From: Acinonyx jubatus
Lineage: Eukaryota > Chordata > Mammalia > Carnivora > Felidae
DNA: 64,000 nt
NCBI RefSeq assembly: GCF_027475565.1
Contig: NC_069384.1
Coordinates: forward strand, 152,774,501-152,838,500
Direction: 5' to 3'
Part shown: one piece after another, positions 55,820 to 64,000 of the stretch
Position numbering within the stretch: the first letter of the stretch is position 1
Layout of the letters: every line of letters starts with the position of its first letter
The notes under the pieces: model-generated
What the model saw: only the letters and a program-made list of their open reading frames with translations
Databases searched by the model: none
What the model was told of the DNA's origin: nothing
Made by a program: the position numbers and the translations under genes

Positions 55820-56480
55820 TGGCTCAGGTTGCCAATATCGAGGTGGTCAGAAGAACCTATCTTGGGGCTGTCAGGGAGCTATCCCGGGTTTTGCTTAATA
55901 GACTCATGAGCAAAGTAGTCACCTTGGCAGCCATGAAGGTTCCATGTAGTCTCGCCTACATGAAATCTCCCTCACCATAGGTGATCCTGACTGCTGTATC
56001 TACAAAGTGTGCAAATTGCCAATAACAGACGTCAAATCCAAGCACTGATATGGCACCATTCCCAGGATTGATGGGTAGAAAGGATTACCCAGCCACCTAG
56101 TGACAGGTTGATTGCACTGGAACCATCTTGGGGAGAACAGCAGTCCTTCCTTATAAGAGGTAGATACAGATGCTGAATGCAAATTTGTCCTCTTTGCCCT
56201 CAATTCTTCTATCAGCCCCATCTTGACTGATGAAATGACTTATTCTGTGCCGTGGCATCACACACCATTTTTCAATCGTGGAGAACCTCATTTTACATGA
56301 AAGTAGACGATGAACTTAGTACCTATGACATTTGCTGGTCTACCATGTGTCCCATCACCGAAAGGCAATCAACTTGCTGTAACAGTGAAATGGTCTATTA
56401 AAAGAAGAGTTGCACTACCAACCAAAAGATGCCACCATATAAGATCCAGATGCTACTTCAAGGATATAGGATAATCTTTA
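55820..56480 (+). pseudogene. ERV-L-like pol (integrase-region) relic, plus strand
   Basis: The stretch runs from GGCTCAGGTTGCCAATATCGAGG through GATGGGTAGAAAGGATTACCCAGCC, TGATTGCACTGGAACC, GTAGATACAGATGCTGAATGC and GAACCTCATTTTACATG. It follows the order of the RNase H-to-integrase region of class III ERV pol and overlaps in type with 12640-12870. Every frame is interrupted; no LTR was seen. Confidence 0.6.
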
Positions 56481-56502
56481 AATCTGTGCCCAATATATGA
56501 GG

Positions 56503-56525
56503 ATATATATATATATATATATATA
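56503..56525. repeat. Short (TA)n run
   Basis: Eleven TA units, flanked by GAGGATATATA and ATAATCAG. Confidence 0.9.
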
Positions 56526-57229
56526 ATCAGAATACATGAATCCAGGAATTTGGGGTGGACATAGGAGGGTTCTACTCAGCCAAGGAGTCACTAAGAGATT
56601 TTTGTCTCTTGTCCCTAAAAGCGTGAACTTGGCTAATTTAGAATTTCTAAGAGAGGAATATTGTTTCATCAGAGAACATATACATGGGTCCCCAAATTAG
56701 AATCTGAGAATATCCATTTGCCAGTTTTGTCTGCTTGTGCTATTGAAATGCTAAGCACAGGGGAAAGCTGAAGTGGAAAGTTCCATTTGCCAAAGGGAAA
56801 TTACATTGTTGTTACACAAAAAGTACAAGAAAAATTATGTTGGTACCCGGGTGATTTACGTGGGGACTTCTAGAACTTTAATGTCATTGATGGGTGCCCT
56901 GGTAAACTACCTGGATGATGACTCTGTCTTTTACATGCTCTTTGAATCTTTTGTGGGGAGGATATTTCATAGTGATGTCTACAATAAAAATAGATAAAAT
57001 TTGAACAGTTAAGAAAGTGTTAATGTAAAATATATTAAGGGAACAACAAAAAGAATTAGAAAGGAAGTAAGGATTTGTCTGAGCTTTAAAATATAATTTA
57101 AAAATTGGCAATGAATGACAAGGTAATAAAAGCATATGACAATGAAAACATGGAGGAATAAAACAGGAGAGAATAGTTGGGATAGAAAAGTTAGTTGGTA
57201 AACCCCGACAGTGTGTTCACGATGGCAGG
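56526..57229. other. Non-coding stretch, nothing recognised
   Basis: No domain-bearing frame. A 74-codon plus frame (56773-56997) shows no motif. It may contain more ERV sequence just after 56526. Confidence 0.4.
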
Positions 57230-57480
57230 TGGGGTGAACAGGGAGGTCTGAATCCCTCTATTCTAGTCTTTGGACTATACCCCAAAGATGATAAAGTGTC
57301 ATGCAGAGAAGTAACATGATCATATGTGCATTTTAAAAAAGACTTCTGGGAGCAAATACCTGGAAGGTTAATAAATATTCATTGATTGAGTAAATAAATA
57401 ATTGAATGAAGAAGAGGGGTATTGCTAGAAGGCTATTAAAATTGTTCAAGGAAGAGTTGTTGAGAGCTAGAAAAAATGTT
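57230..57480 (+). mobile_element. L2-like relic
   Basis: GTCATGCAGAGAAGTAACATGATCATATGTGCATTTTAAAAAAGACTTCTGGGAGC (57298-57353) and GAAGGCTATTAAAATTGTTCAAGG resemble the same ancient unit as at 25476-26255. Confidence 0.5.
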
Positions 57481-58179
57481 CCCAAAAGTCTGTTTTTATG
57501 CATCATGAAATCTATACACAGTCTTTTGTGGACTTCAATGAAATGAGGTAATGCCAGACATGGCCGTCAATTCCAGATTCTTCCATACCATCTTTTAAAG
57601 AATGCCTCTATATGGACAGAACTTACACTTAAAATGGGGGGGTGGGGGAGACACTAAAAAAGAAAAGGAAATTTTCTCTTTATTCTAACTGTAAGAACAC
57701 AATGAGATAAAGTTTATTTTTCCGCCCAAATGTTTGATCAGGACCTATTGCCAATACTCTCTGCACTTTGATTGGCCCAATGCTACACAGAGCTAGTGGT
57801 GTGGCTATTGGCAGTAAATCATATAACTGTACTAACTTTGGCCAGGAGTGCCTACGTATTATTGAATTAGAGGCTCCACGCTGATATTTCAAAGAATCAA
57901 AAGGTCATAGAATGATTCATATATGGCAATATGAAGTACAGCTACACTGTCCCTTTTTGCCTTGCGAATACCTCTGGTATGAAGTGTAGAGGAAAGTCAT
58001 TAAATTGTATCTTGTGTTCAGTGGAGATAGGGGGTGACCATCGTCATAACCAAGATGAACAACAACAATATTTCTTTTCTGTAATTACTAATGCTTATTT
58101 TTAGTATATTTAAACAGCATGCTGCCAACATTGGTTCTGAAGACGGCAATACAATATGTTCTCCCTCGCGTACCAGACC
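57481..58179. other. Non-coding stretch, nothing recognised
   Basis: No gene-like frame and no confident repeat. A G-run lies near 57637-57649. Confidence 0.5.
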
Positions 58180-58310
58180 TTCCAAAGGCAAATTACCTAA
58201 CCCCGCTGAGCCATACTTCCCTAAATTGTAAAAAGAGGATAATAATACTTGCAGGACAGTTAAGAGGATTAGAGATTATTTGCTTTCAGTGCTAAGCAAA
58301 GTTCTTTTTG
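58180..58310 (+). mobile_element. MIR-like relic, plus strand
   Basis: GGCAAATTACCTAACCCCGCTGAGCC and CTAAATTGTAAAAAGAGGATAATAATACTTGCAGGAC, ending GTGCTAAGCAAAGTTC, fit the MIR core and 3' part. Confidence 0.7.
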
Positions 58311-58595
58311 CAGAACTACTATGCAGTCGTTAAATCTTGCAGAGACATTTGTATAGTGATTTTCCATTTATTAAAAAAAATACGTATAATATGTTGGGCT
58401 AGCAGCCTCTGAAAAGACCCACCTCTTGTTATGCATGGGCTTGTGTCATTCCCTCCCGCCCCCACCCCGCCCCCGAGTATTGGCTGGCCTAGTTGCTTCC
58501 TTCTAACCAATAGAATACAGCAAAGGTGGTAATTTGTTACACATTAATAGATAACTCATACATATGTATATAAAATTTACATAGCAAAAGGACTC
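58311..58595. other. Short non-coding stretch with a C-rich run
   Basis: CCCTCCCGCCCCCACCCCGCCCCCGAG at 58451-58477 is a local C-rich run. GGCTGGCCTAGTTGCTTCCTTCTAACCAATAGAATACAG beside it looks like an old dispersed repeat of unknown family. Confidence 0.4.
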
Positions 58596-58599
58596 TAAA

Positions 58600-58850
58600 C
58601 TTGTTCACCAGTATGCTGGGAAATAGGTTATCTCTGCACAATGGAATACAATACAGCAATCAAATGAAATAAAAAATGCAGGAGCTTAAGCAGCAACACT
58701 GATCACACAAACACAATATTGAGCAGAAGAATAAGACAGAGTATTTGCAGAAGGTACCATTTACATAAATGTCAAAAACACATAAACTTATACCATTTAG
58801 GAGCTGTGTTCAGAACAAATTGGAATAAAGCGGAATGATAATTATGTGAC
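58600..58850 (+). mobile_element. Old LINE-1 ORF2-end/3' UTR fragment, plus strand
   Basis: ACAATGGAATACAATACAGCAATC, CACTGATCACACAAACACAATATTGAGCAGAAG and GTACCATTTACATAAATG are in LINE-1 order. Short and diverged. Confidence 0.65.
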
Positions 58851-59499
58851 TATTTAATATTATGTCAGAGCTTCTAATATGCCCAACAAGGGTTATCATT
58901 CTTTCTTGACGAATGTAAATTTGTTCATTTCACTAGGGACAAGTGATTTGAGCCCAGATGTTTTACAATTCTGTAAATTTACATGGTAATTTGCAAAGAC
59001 AAAAGTAAAAAACAAATCATAACCGTGATTACTTTTTTCTGTCTGGCAGAATATTTTTGGAATAACAGAAATGTTTAAAAAATACAACACTAGAGACTTT
59101 ATAAAACTTGTAGGTAGAAGTTAACTCTCTTACTTAAATATCATATTATTCTAAGAAGTTTTAAGTTTGTTAATTAACATTCCCCAATGTACTTGATCAA
59201 ATGAATCAGGGCAAGTTAAACGGGTCACACACACTATAGAAACATAGACCTAGAGACCTCCTGAACCAGCGTGTGCTGATTGCAGTCACTGTGAAATTTC
59301 ATTTTTGAGTATTTCTCCATGGAAAATTCATTCAGAGAAATAATATTAATAATTTTAGAAATGCTCTGATAATTTTGGTTGTGCTCAGGTGTTATCAATT
59401 AACCTTACATCTAATTATCATTGTCGATAAAGACTGTAGAAAACATATGTCTAAACTAGGAAATTGCTGGTAAATTTAAATAAACATCTTTTCTTGTAC
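58851..59499. other. AT-rich stretch, nothing recognised
   Basis: No gene-like frame or repeat identified. Confidence 0.5.
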
Positions 59500-60670
59500 T
59501 CTTCACCAACCATACATCTTATTCAGTGAAATGTCCATGTCTTTTGCCCATGTTTGGATTGTTGATTTTTTAATTTTAACTTTTGAGAATTCCTTATAGT
59601 CTTTAGCTAGGAATTATTGGTCAGATATGTGATTTCTAAACCTTTTATCTAAGTCTATACCTTATTTTGTCATCTTGAAGAGCGTATAGCAGAGGGGAAA
59701 AAAATTTAATTTTGATGAAGTCCTTTTTATCAATTTTTTTAATAATCATGCTTTTTTGTGTCATGTTTAAGAATACTTCATCAAGCCTCCTATCTGAGAC
59801 TTTTTCTTCTATGTTTTCTTCTAAAATTTTTATATTTTACAATATAAAGTTTTTACATTTTATACTGCAATCTATAATTTGAATTAATTTTCGTATCAGT
59901 TGTGAAGTTTGGAATGAAGTTAATTATTTTTTGACTATGGATATCCAACAGTTTCAGTATCATTGTTGAAGAGATTATCCTTCCTGCATTGAATTGTTTT
60001 TAGAATTCGGCTGTAAAATCCAAATGTTCATCAACTGGTGAATAGGGAAAAAAATGTGGTACATCTGTACAGTGAACTATTATTTGGCCATAAAAATTTA
60101 AATATTGATACATGCTACAACGTGAATAATTGAAGAAAATTGTGCTAAGTGAAAGAAGCTAGTCACGTGATATCTCATTCCATTTAGGTCGAGTGTTTAA
60201 ATTAGGCAAGTCTAAGGAGACAGAAAGTGGTTGCTGAGGGCTGGTAGTTAAGGGATGTGGAATGTTACAAGGTGATAGCTAAAGAGTGTAACGTTTCTTT
60301 TTGGGTAATCCATTGTGGCGATCTTGTAAATGTCTGTGAATATACTAAAAATCATTGTACTACATATTTTAAATGGGTGAAGGGCTGCGTTGTGTGCTAT
60401 ATCTCAGGGAAGCCATTAAAAACTAAAAGTTATTCATACTTTTGTTATTATTGCCTTCTCTATTTTTTCCATTGGCCAAGGTGTCTGTCCCTCCAACCAC
60501 ACAGTCTTGATTATCGTAGCCCTACGCTAAGGCTTGAAATCAGGTAGTGCTTTTCTCTCCCATTTTTACTTTTAGAACTTTTGTTATTCTGGTGCCTTTA
60601 CCTTTCTGGTTAAGTTTTAGATTAACTTTGTGTGTCAAGCAAAATCTTTCTGAGATCTTGACAGCATCTA
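59500..60670 (-). mobile_element. Old LINE-1 ORF2 relic, minus strand, interrupted by a second LINE-1
   Basis: The left part (59500-60004: GTCCATGTCTTTTGCCCATG, CTTTAGCTAGGAATTATTGGTCAG, TCATGTTTAAGAATACTTC) and the right part (about 60440-60670: CAGTCTTGATTATCGTAGCC, GCTTGAAATCAGGTAGTGC) are collinear parts of one reversed ORF2. A plus-strand LINE-1 piece separates them. Confidence 0.7.
60010..60430 (+). mobile_element. LINE-1 3' end, plus strand, nested in the reversed LINE-1
   Basis: AATCCAAATGTTCATCAACTGG, GTGAACTATTATTTGGCC and GTGCTAAGTGAAAGAAGC are the ORF2 end. A 3' UTR follows, running to AAACTAAAAG. It must be younger than the element it splits. Confidence 0.7.
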
Positions 60671-60699
60671 TATCTCCATCTGCATGTAATGATGTATCT

Positions 60700-60825
60700 A
60701 TATCTCTACCTGTATGTCATCTATCTATATACACACATACATGTGTGCATGAACATGTCTACACACATCTATCAGTTCTGTTTCTCTGGAGAACCATATT
60801 ATAATGTCACGAAGAAAGCTCCAAG
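60700..60825 (+). mobile_element. Possible LTR 3' end with a TA/CA-rich run
   Basis: CTATCAGTTCTGTTTCTCTGGAGAACCATATTATAATG (60770-60807) resembles the end of the LTR family seen at 11759 and 14115. A CTATATAT/CACACATA-rich run precedes it. Based on one block only. Confidence 0.4.
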
Positions 60826-62160
60826 AAGACAGTCCCTCTGTGTTTATTTCAGACGACCTTGTATCCCATGGGAACACTGGTTGTATCCCTACTTTTTGAC
60901 GCTGGGTCTGGGAAACTATTCCACGGTTTGTTGTTGTTGCTACTGTTGTTATTGTTTTTCTTAACACCATGTGGTCCAAATTCTTCCCTTCTCTAGGTAA
61001 GGGGAAAGTGAGTTACAGAAACTCAGGGATTCTGAACCAAAATTCTTTACCAGGGGCAAAGGAAGACACCAAGGCTGCGACAGCCTTCCAAATCCATGAG
61101 GGAAAGTCATGGATAAGATGTAGAGGGACCCAAATGGAATGAGTCTGACCCAAGAGGTACCTGCTAAAAATATGCATGAAGAGACAGGCCAACATAAGTA
61201 CAACTTCATAATAAGTATGTAAGTAAGAAAAGAAATACATACATCCATATTTTTAAAAACACAAATCATTTACCATGTCATCAGGGGACTTGTGGTGGTC
61301 TACAGAAACATCTGGTTATTGAATAAGGCATGAGACAAAGTCATTTTGCCCCCTCGTTCTCTCTATTTGGAGTTATGAAGAGCTCATTGGTCTACAGAAA
61401 GTCAATAACCCCGAGGAAGAACCTGAATTCACCATGGAGGCAGACTGCCAAGCAGCTGTGGAATTCAACTGATGCCTCTTATTATCTAGTAATCTAATCT
61501 TGAAGACAAGAGAACCGTTTGAGAAGACCCCACCAATCATGCTGTCTCTCCTTGAGTTCCCTCCCCTTGTTTGTCTTCCCCTCTTTCCGTTTGCCCATCT
61601 CCACCTTCTGGTATCTTTCAGAGAGGCTGCAGCGAGGGGAGAAGTGGCTGAAGTTGATGGCATATGTCATGAGTTTGCCTTTGGAGAGAAGCTTCTGCTC
61701 AATCCTTCATAAGGCACAGGGGAACTTGTGGGGCATTAGCTGCAAGCACCAGGTTTTACCACTGAACCAGCGGCAAATATTAACCTGGAGAGAGCCGAGA
61801 AGATGGAGGCTTGCAACAAGTAAAATATCTCAGAAGCAACGATGTCGTAGATGGTAGGGATGGCCAGTAGCACAAAAAGAGTATGCAGAGAAATGGCCTA
61901 GGAATTTCAGATTGCATTATGGACTCCTGTTGGCTGGGGACGGTGAACGGCAGAAACCACTGATCTAAAGGCCAAGGACATATTAATTCATCCTCTTTGA
62001 TGTAATATACCAATCTGGAATCAATTTTAAATAGTAGATCCAAATTTCATTCTGATTACCATGGTTTTGTTAACACTCTGGTGTTTGGACTATTTGACAA
62101 TGTCATTGGAGTCTAAGAATATTAACACTGGTCCAGACAATGCTTTTTCTATCTCTCTCA
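60826..62160. other. Non-coding stretch, no repeat recognised
   Basis: The sequence has several overlapping open frames (up to 112 codons, 61519-61857) without domains or plausible splice pairs. A GTT-rich run (60928-60958) is present. Repeat-poor and otherwise unassigned. Confidence 0.45.
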
Positions 62161-62186
62161 GTCTCTCTCTCTGTGTCTCGATAGAT

Positions 62187-62230
<44 letters not shown>

Positions 62231-62245
62231 TAGATAGATACTCTC
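62161..62245. repeat. (GATA)n tetranucleotide microsatellite with CT-rich flanks
   Basis: About 12 GATA units at 62182-62240, including one ATAGATATAGA interruption. CTCTCT-rich runs lie on both sides. A good polymorphic-marker candidate. Confidence 0.93.
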
Positions 62246-63107
62246 TCACTCTCTCCCTTTCTCTTCCTCTCACTCTTCTTACCTCTTCGAATGATTTTAC
62301 TCCAACCTGACTATGGACTCCTGAAGCATTGTAGTTCTGTCTTTAGTATTTTGTAAAGTCAATAGTGAAATCACTAAAAAATAGTCTCCCAACTTTATAT
62401 CTGCCTCCTGGGTTTTTTTCCTCACAAAATGATTGTTAATGAATCTTATAAAGAGCTTAGTGAACATTAATATTAGAGTACCTGAAATGATGCGTTAATT
62501 AAAATTAAGTCCCTTTTTCATTTAAGATGTGATAGGAAAGAAAATTTGACATAGGCAAAACATCACTGTGAATTTTAATTTAAAAAATTAGGAGTGGCTA
62601 TACCTCACATAATCACAATTGCCCAAAGATCCTGTAGACAGAATACCTCCCTGATTTGGTCAGAAACAGCATATTATAGCTGAAGGGGACTAAATGTCAC
62701 AGAGTACTATCTTGCATCTTCATAGTGTCACTATAATTATGAGTTTAATATTTAAAATTTGTTGATTTCATATTTGCATGTATGTATGCTAACTAAAATT
62801 AATTAATTTTAATTGCATACACCAATTACAACATCAGACCCATTTTACAACATATTATTCCTCACTGATTACGTATCCTATAAGATTGCTTTAATTTTTC
62901 ATTTTACACTTTAAAGTCAAATAATAATAATATGTATTTCTAATTAAGCCCGCTTACATATCTCACTTCTGATTAAGCCATGTTTTAATATTTTATGACA
63001 CCAGCCACCTTTAATTCCCCACTCTGATAGCTCTTGCCTCTCTGTGCTTGCTTTCCTTGTCTCCTATATCTTAAAGTGAGTTCTAAGAGTCTTGTCTTTT
63101 CTTTTCT
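62246..63107. other. AT-rich stretch, nothing recognised
   Basis: Composed largely of A/T with no gene-like frame or clear repeat. Confidence 0.5.
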
Positions 63108-63216
63108 CTTTAAGATTTTACTTTTAAGCAATCTCTACACCCAACGTGGGGCTCAAACTCACAACCCGGAGATCAAGAGTCTCATGCTCTACCGGCTGGG
63201 CCAGCCAGGCACCCCG
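63108..63216 (-). mobile_element. Old short tRNA-derived SINE, minus strand
   Basis: TTAAGATTTTACTTTTAAGCAATCTCTACACCCAACGTGGGGCTCAAACTCACAACCCGGAGATCAAGAGTC, then GCTCTACCGGCTGGGCCAGCCAGGCACCCC. The head and B-box match the carnivore SINE, but the long CT/GA body is absent. This fits an older, shorter subfamily shared more widely among carnivores. Confidence 0.88.
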
Positions 63217-64000
63217 AGTGTTTACTTTCCTAATTCTGTTTTCAAAACCTTCCAGATTTTTCACCCAAAAATGAAGACGAGGTACAGAGAAAACGGCTTT
63301 GAGTTGTTTGAAATGATGAGGGGAATTTATTAGGTCATGCCATGTGCAAGGGTTCTTTTTGGGGGTTACCCTATGCTTTGCTGTGGTGTTCAGTGGGTTA
63401 AATATTTTGCCTTTAGAAGTTTTATGTCTGAATCCTAGAGAAACCTAATATAAGTATGTCTGACCTCGACCAAGTTATGATTATCACATTATACAGTGAT
63501 CTTTCCATTTGCAATAAGAATCATAAAATAATAAAATGGAATTAACATTTGGTGACTATTTACCACATGCAGAGCCTCACAATTATTATTTTATTCTGTC
63601 CTTATAAAATGCCACAGCTGAGGGAAAAACAAAAACATGGCTGAGAGAATTGAGGGCGGGAAAGGTTAAGAAAGCGTGTGTGTGTCTGTGGCCGGGCCCA
63701 CGGCTTCAAACAGCGGAGCCAGGTTTCAAAGACACTTCTAGCTTAAAAGCCCATTCCGTTCCACTCTAGTCCCACACTGCCTTCTGTCCTTCTAAACTAA
63801 TCAGCTGCCCTAATGTATTTTAAAGATTAAATTTAGATTCAAAGGACATTGTCATAAATTCAGTGCTTTCAGATATATTGGCTAAAGTTCTTTGGATACC
63901 ACATTATTAGAACTGGGCTATTTAACTCACTTTCTTCTTCCCTTCTCCCTCATTTAGTACCCAGGAAAGTCACCTCCAGTCATGAAAGGAGAGGAGAAAA
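63217..64000. other. Non-coding stretch, nothing recognised
   Basis: No gene-like frame. GTGACTATTTACCACATGCAGAGCCTCACAATTATTATTTTATTCTGTCCTTATAAAATGCCACAG (63552-63616) may be a MIR/L2 trace. A TG-rich run lies at 63676-63690. Confidence 0.45.

Noticed and set aside
1..64000. CRISPR array, operon, phage or plasmid features
   Set aside because: The window has vertebrate retroelements throughout. No regularly spaced repeats with unique spacers and no prokaryotic gene order were seen.
1..64000. Mitochondrial DNA insertion (NUMT)
   Set aside because: I looked for mitochondrial rRNA/tRNA/protein-like blocks and recognised none. A BLAST against a felid mitochondrial genome would settle it.

Overview
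This window looks like ordinary non-coding nuclear DNA from a cat-family (felid or at least feliform) carnivore. The main reason is a dense set of about two dozen tRNA-Lys-derived CAN-SINE copies. They carry the felid-type head (GGGGCGCCTGGGTGGCTCAG), the body block CTGTGCTGACAGCTC and a CT-rich stretch before an AAATAAA tail, and they lie in both orientations. Carnivore-type LINE-1 3' ends, solo and decayed endogenous retrovirus pieces, MIR/L2 relics and microsatellites fill much of the rest. I found no intact protein-coding gene, no tRNA or rRNA gene, no CRISPR array and no prokaryotic-style operon. The longest convincing open frame (236 codons near 17.8-18.5 kb) is a broken LINE-1 ORF2 tail.

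Layout. 1-4.2 kb: single-copy-like DNA, a TTCC microsatellite and three SINEs. 4.2-8.7 kb: mainly old LINE-1, mostly minus strand. 8.8-10.1 kb: a SINE and a 5'-inverted LINE-1 with a perfect 12-bp target duplication. 11.8-14.3 kb: a collapsed ERV-L-like provirus (5' LTR, pol remnant, 3' LTR) with a LINE-1 inside its 5' LTR. 14.8-15.5 kb: two SINEs. 17.2-19.2 kb: a second 5'-inverted LINE-1 with a SINE directly beside it. 19.2-24.3 kb: SINEs and old LINE-1. 25.5-26.3 kb: an L2-like relic. 27.2-31.6 kb: two minus-strand LINE-1s around a GC-rich unassigned block at 28.7-29.4 kb. 33.0-33.7 kb: a gammaretrovirus-like solo LTR nested in a SINE tail. 34.6-37.4 kb: SINEs and MIRs. 37.4-39.2 kb: a repeat-poor stretch. 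39.5-42.6 kb: a SINE, an LTR-like block, a MER5A-like DNA element and an MLT1-like LTR. 44.7-47.5 kb: LINE-1s and SINEs. 48.8-50.6 kb: an ERV-L-like pol relic on the minus strand. 51-54.6 kb: LINE-1s with nested SINEs. 55.8-56.5 kb: a third ERV-L-like pol relic, plus strand. 57-64 kb: L2/MIR/LINE-1 relics, a GATA repeat and an old short SINE.

The genes do not work together because none is present. The interest lies in insertion history: nested elements that can be ordered in time, two twin-primed LINE-1s within about 9 kb, three related ERV-L relics, and a roughly 125-bp segment of unknown origin that interrupts one ERV relic and recurs about 1.2 kb away. I did not find a convincing new biological system. 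Family names come from recognising consensus-like motifs by eye, so subfamily assignments are left open.
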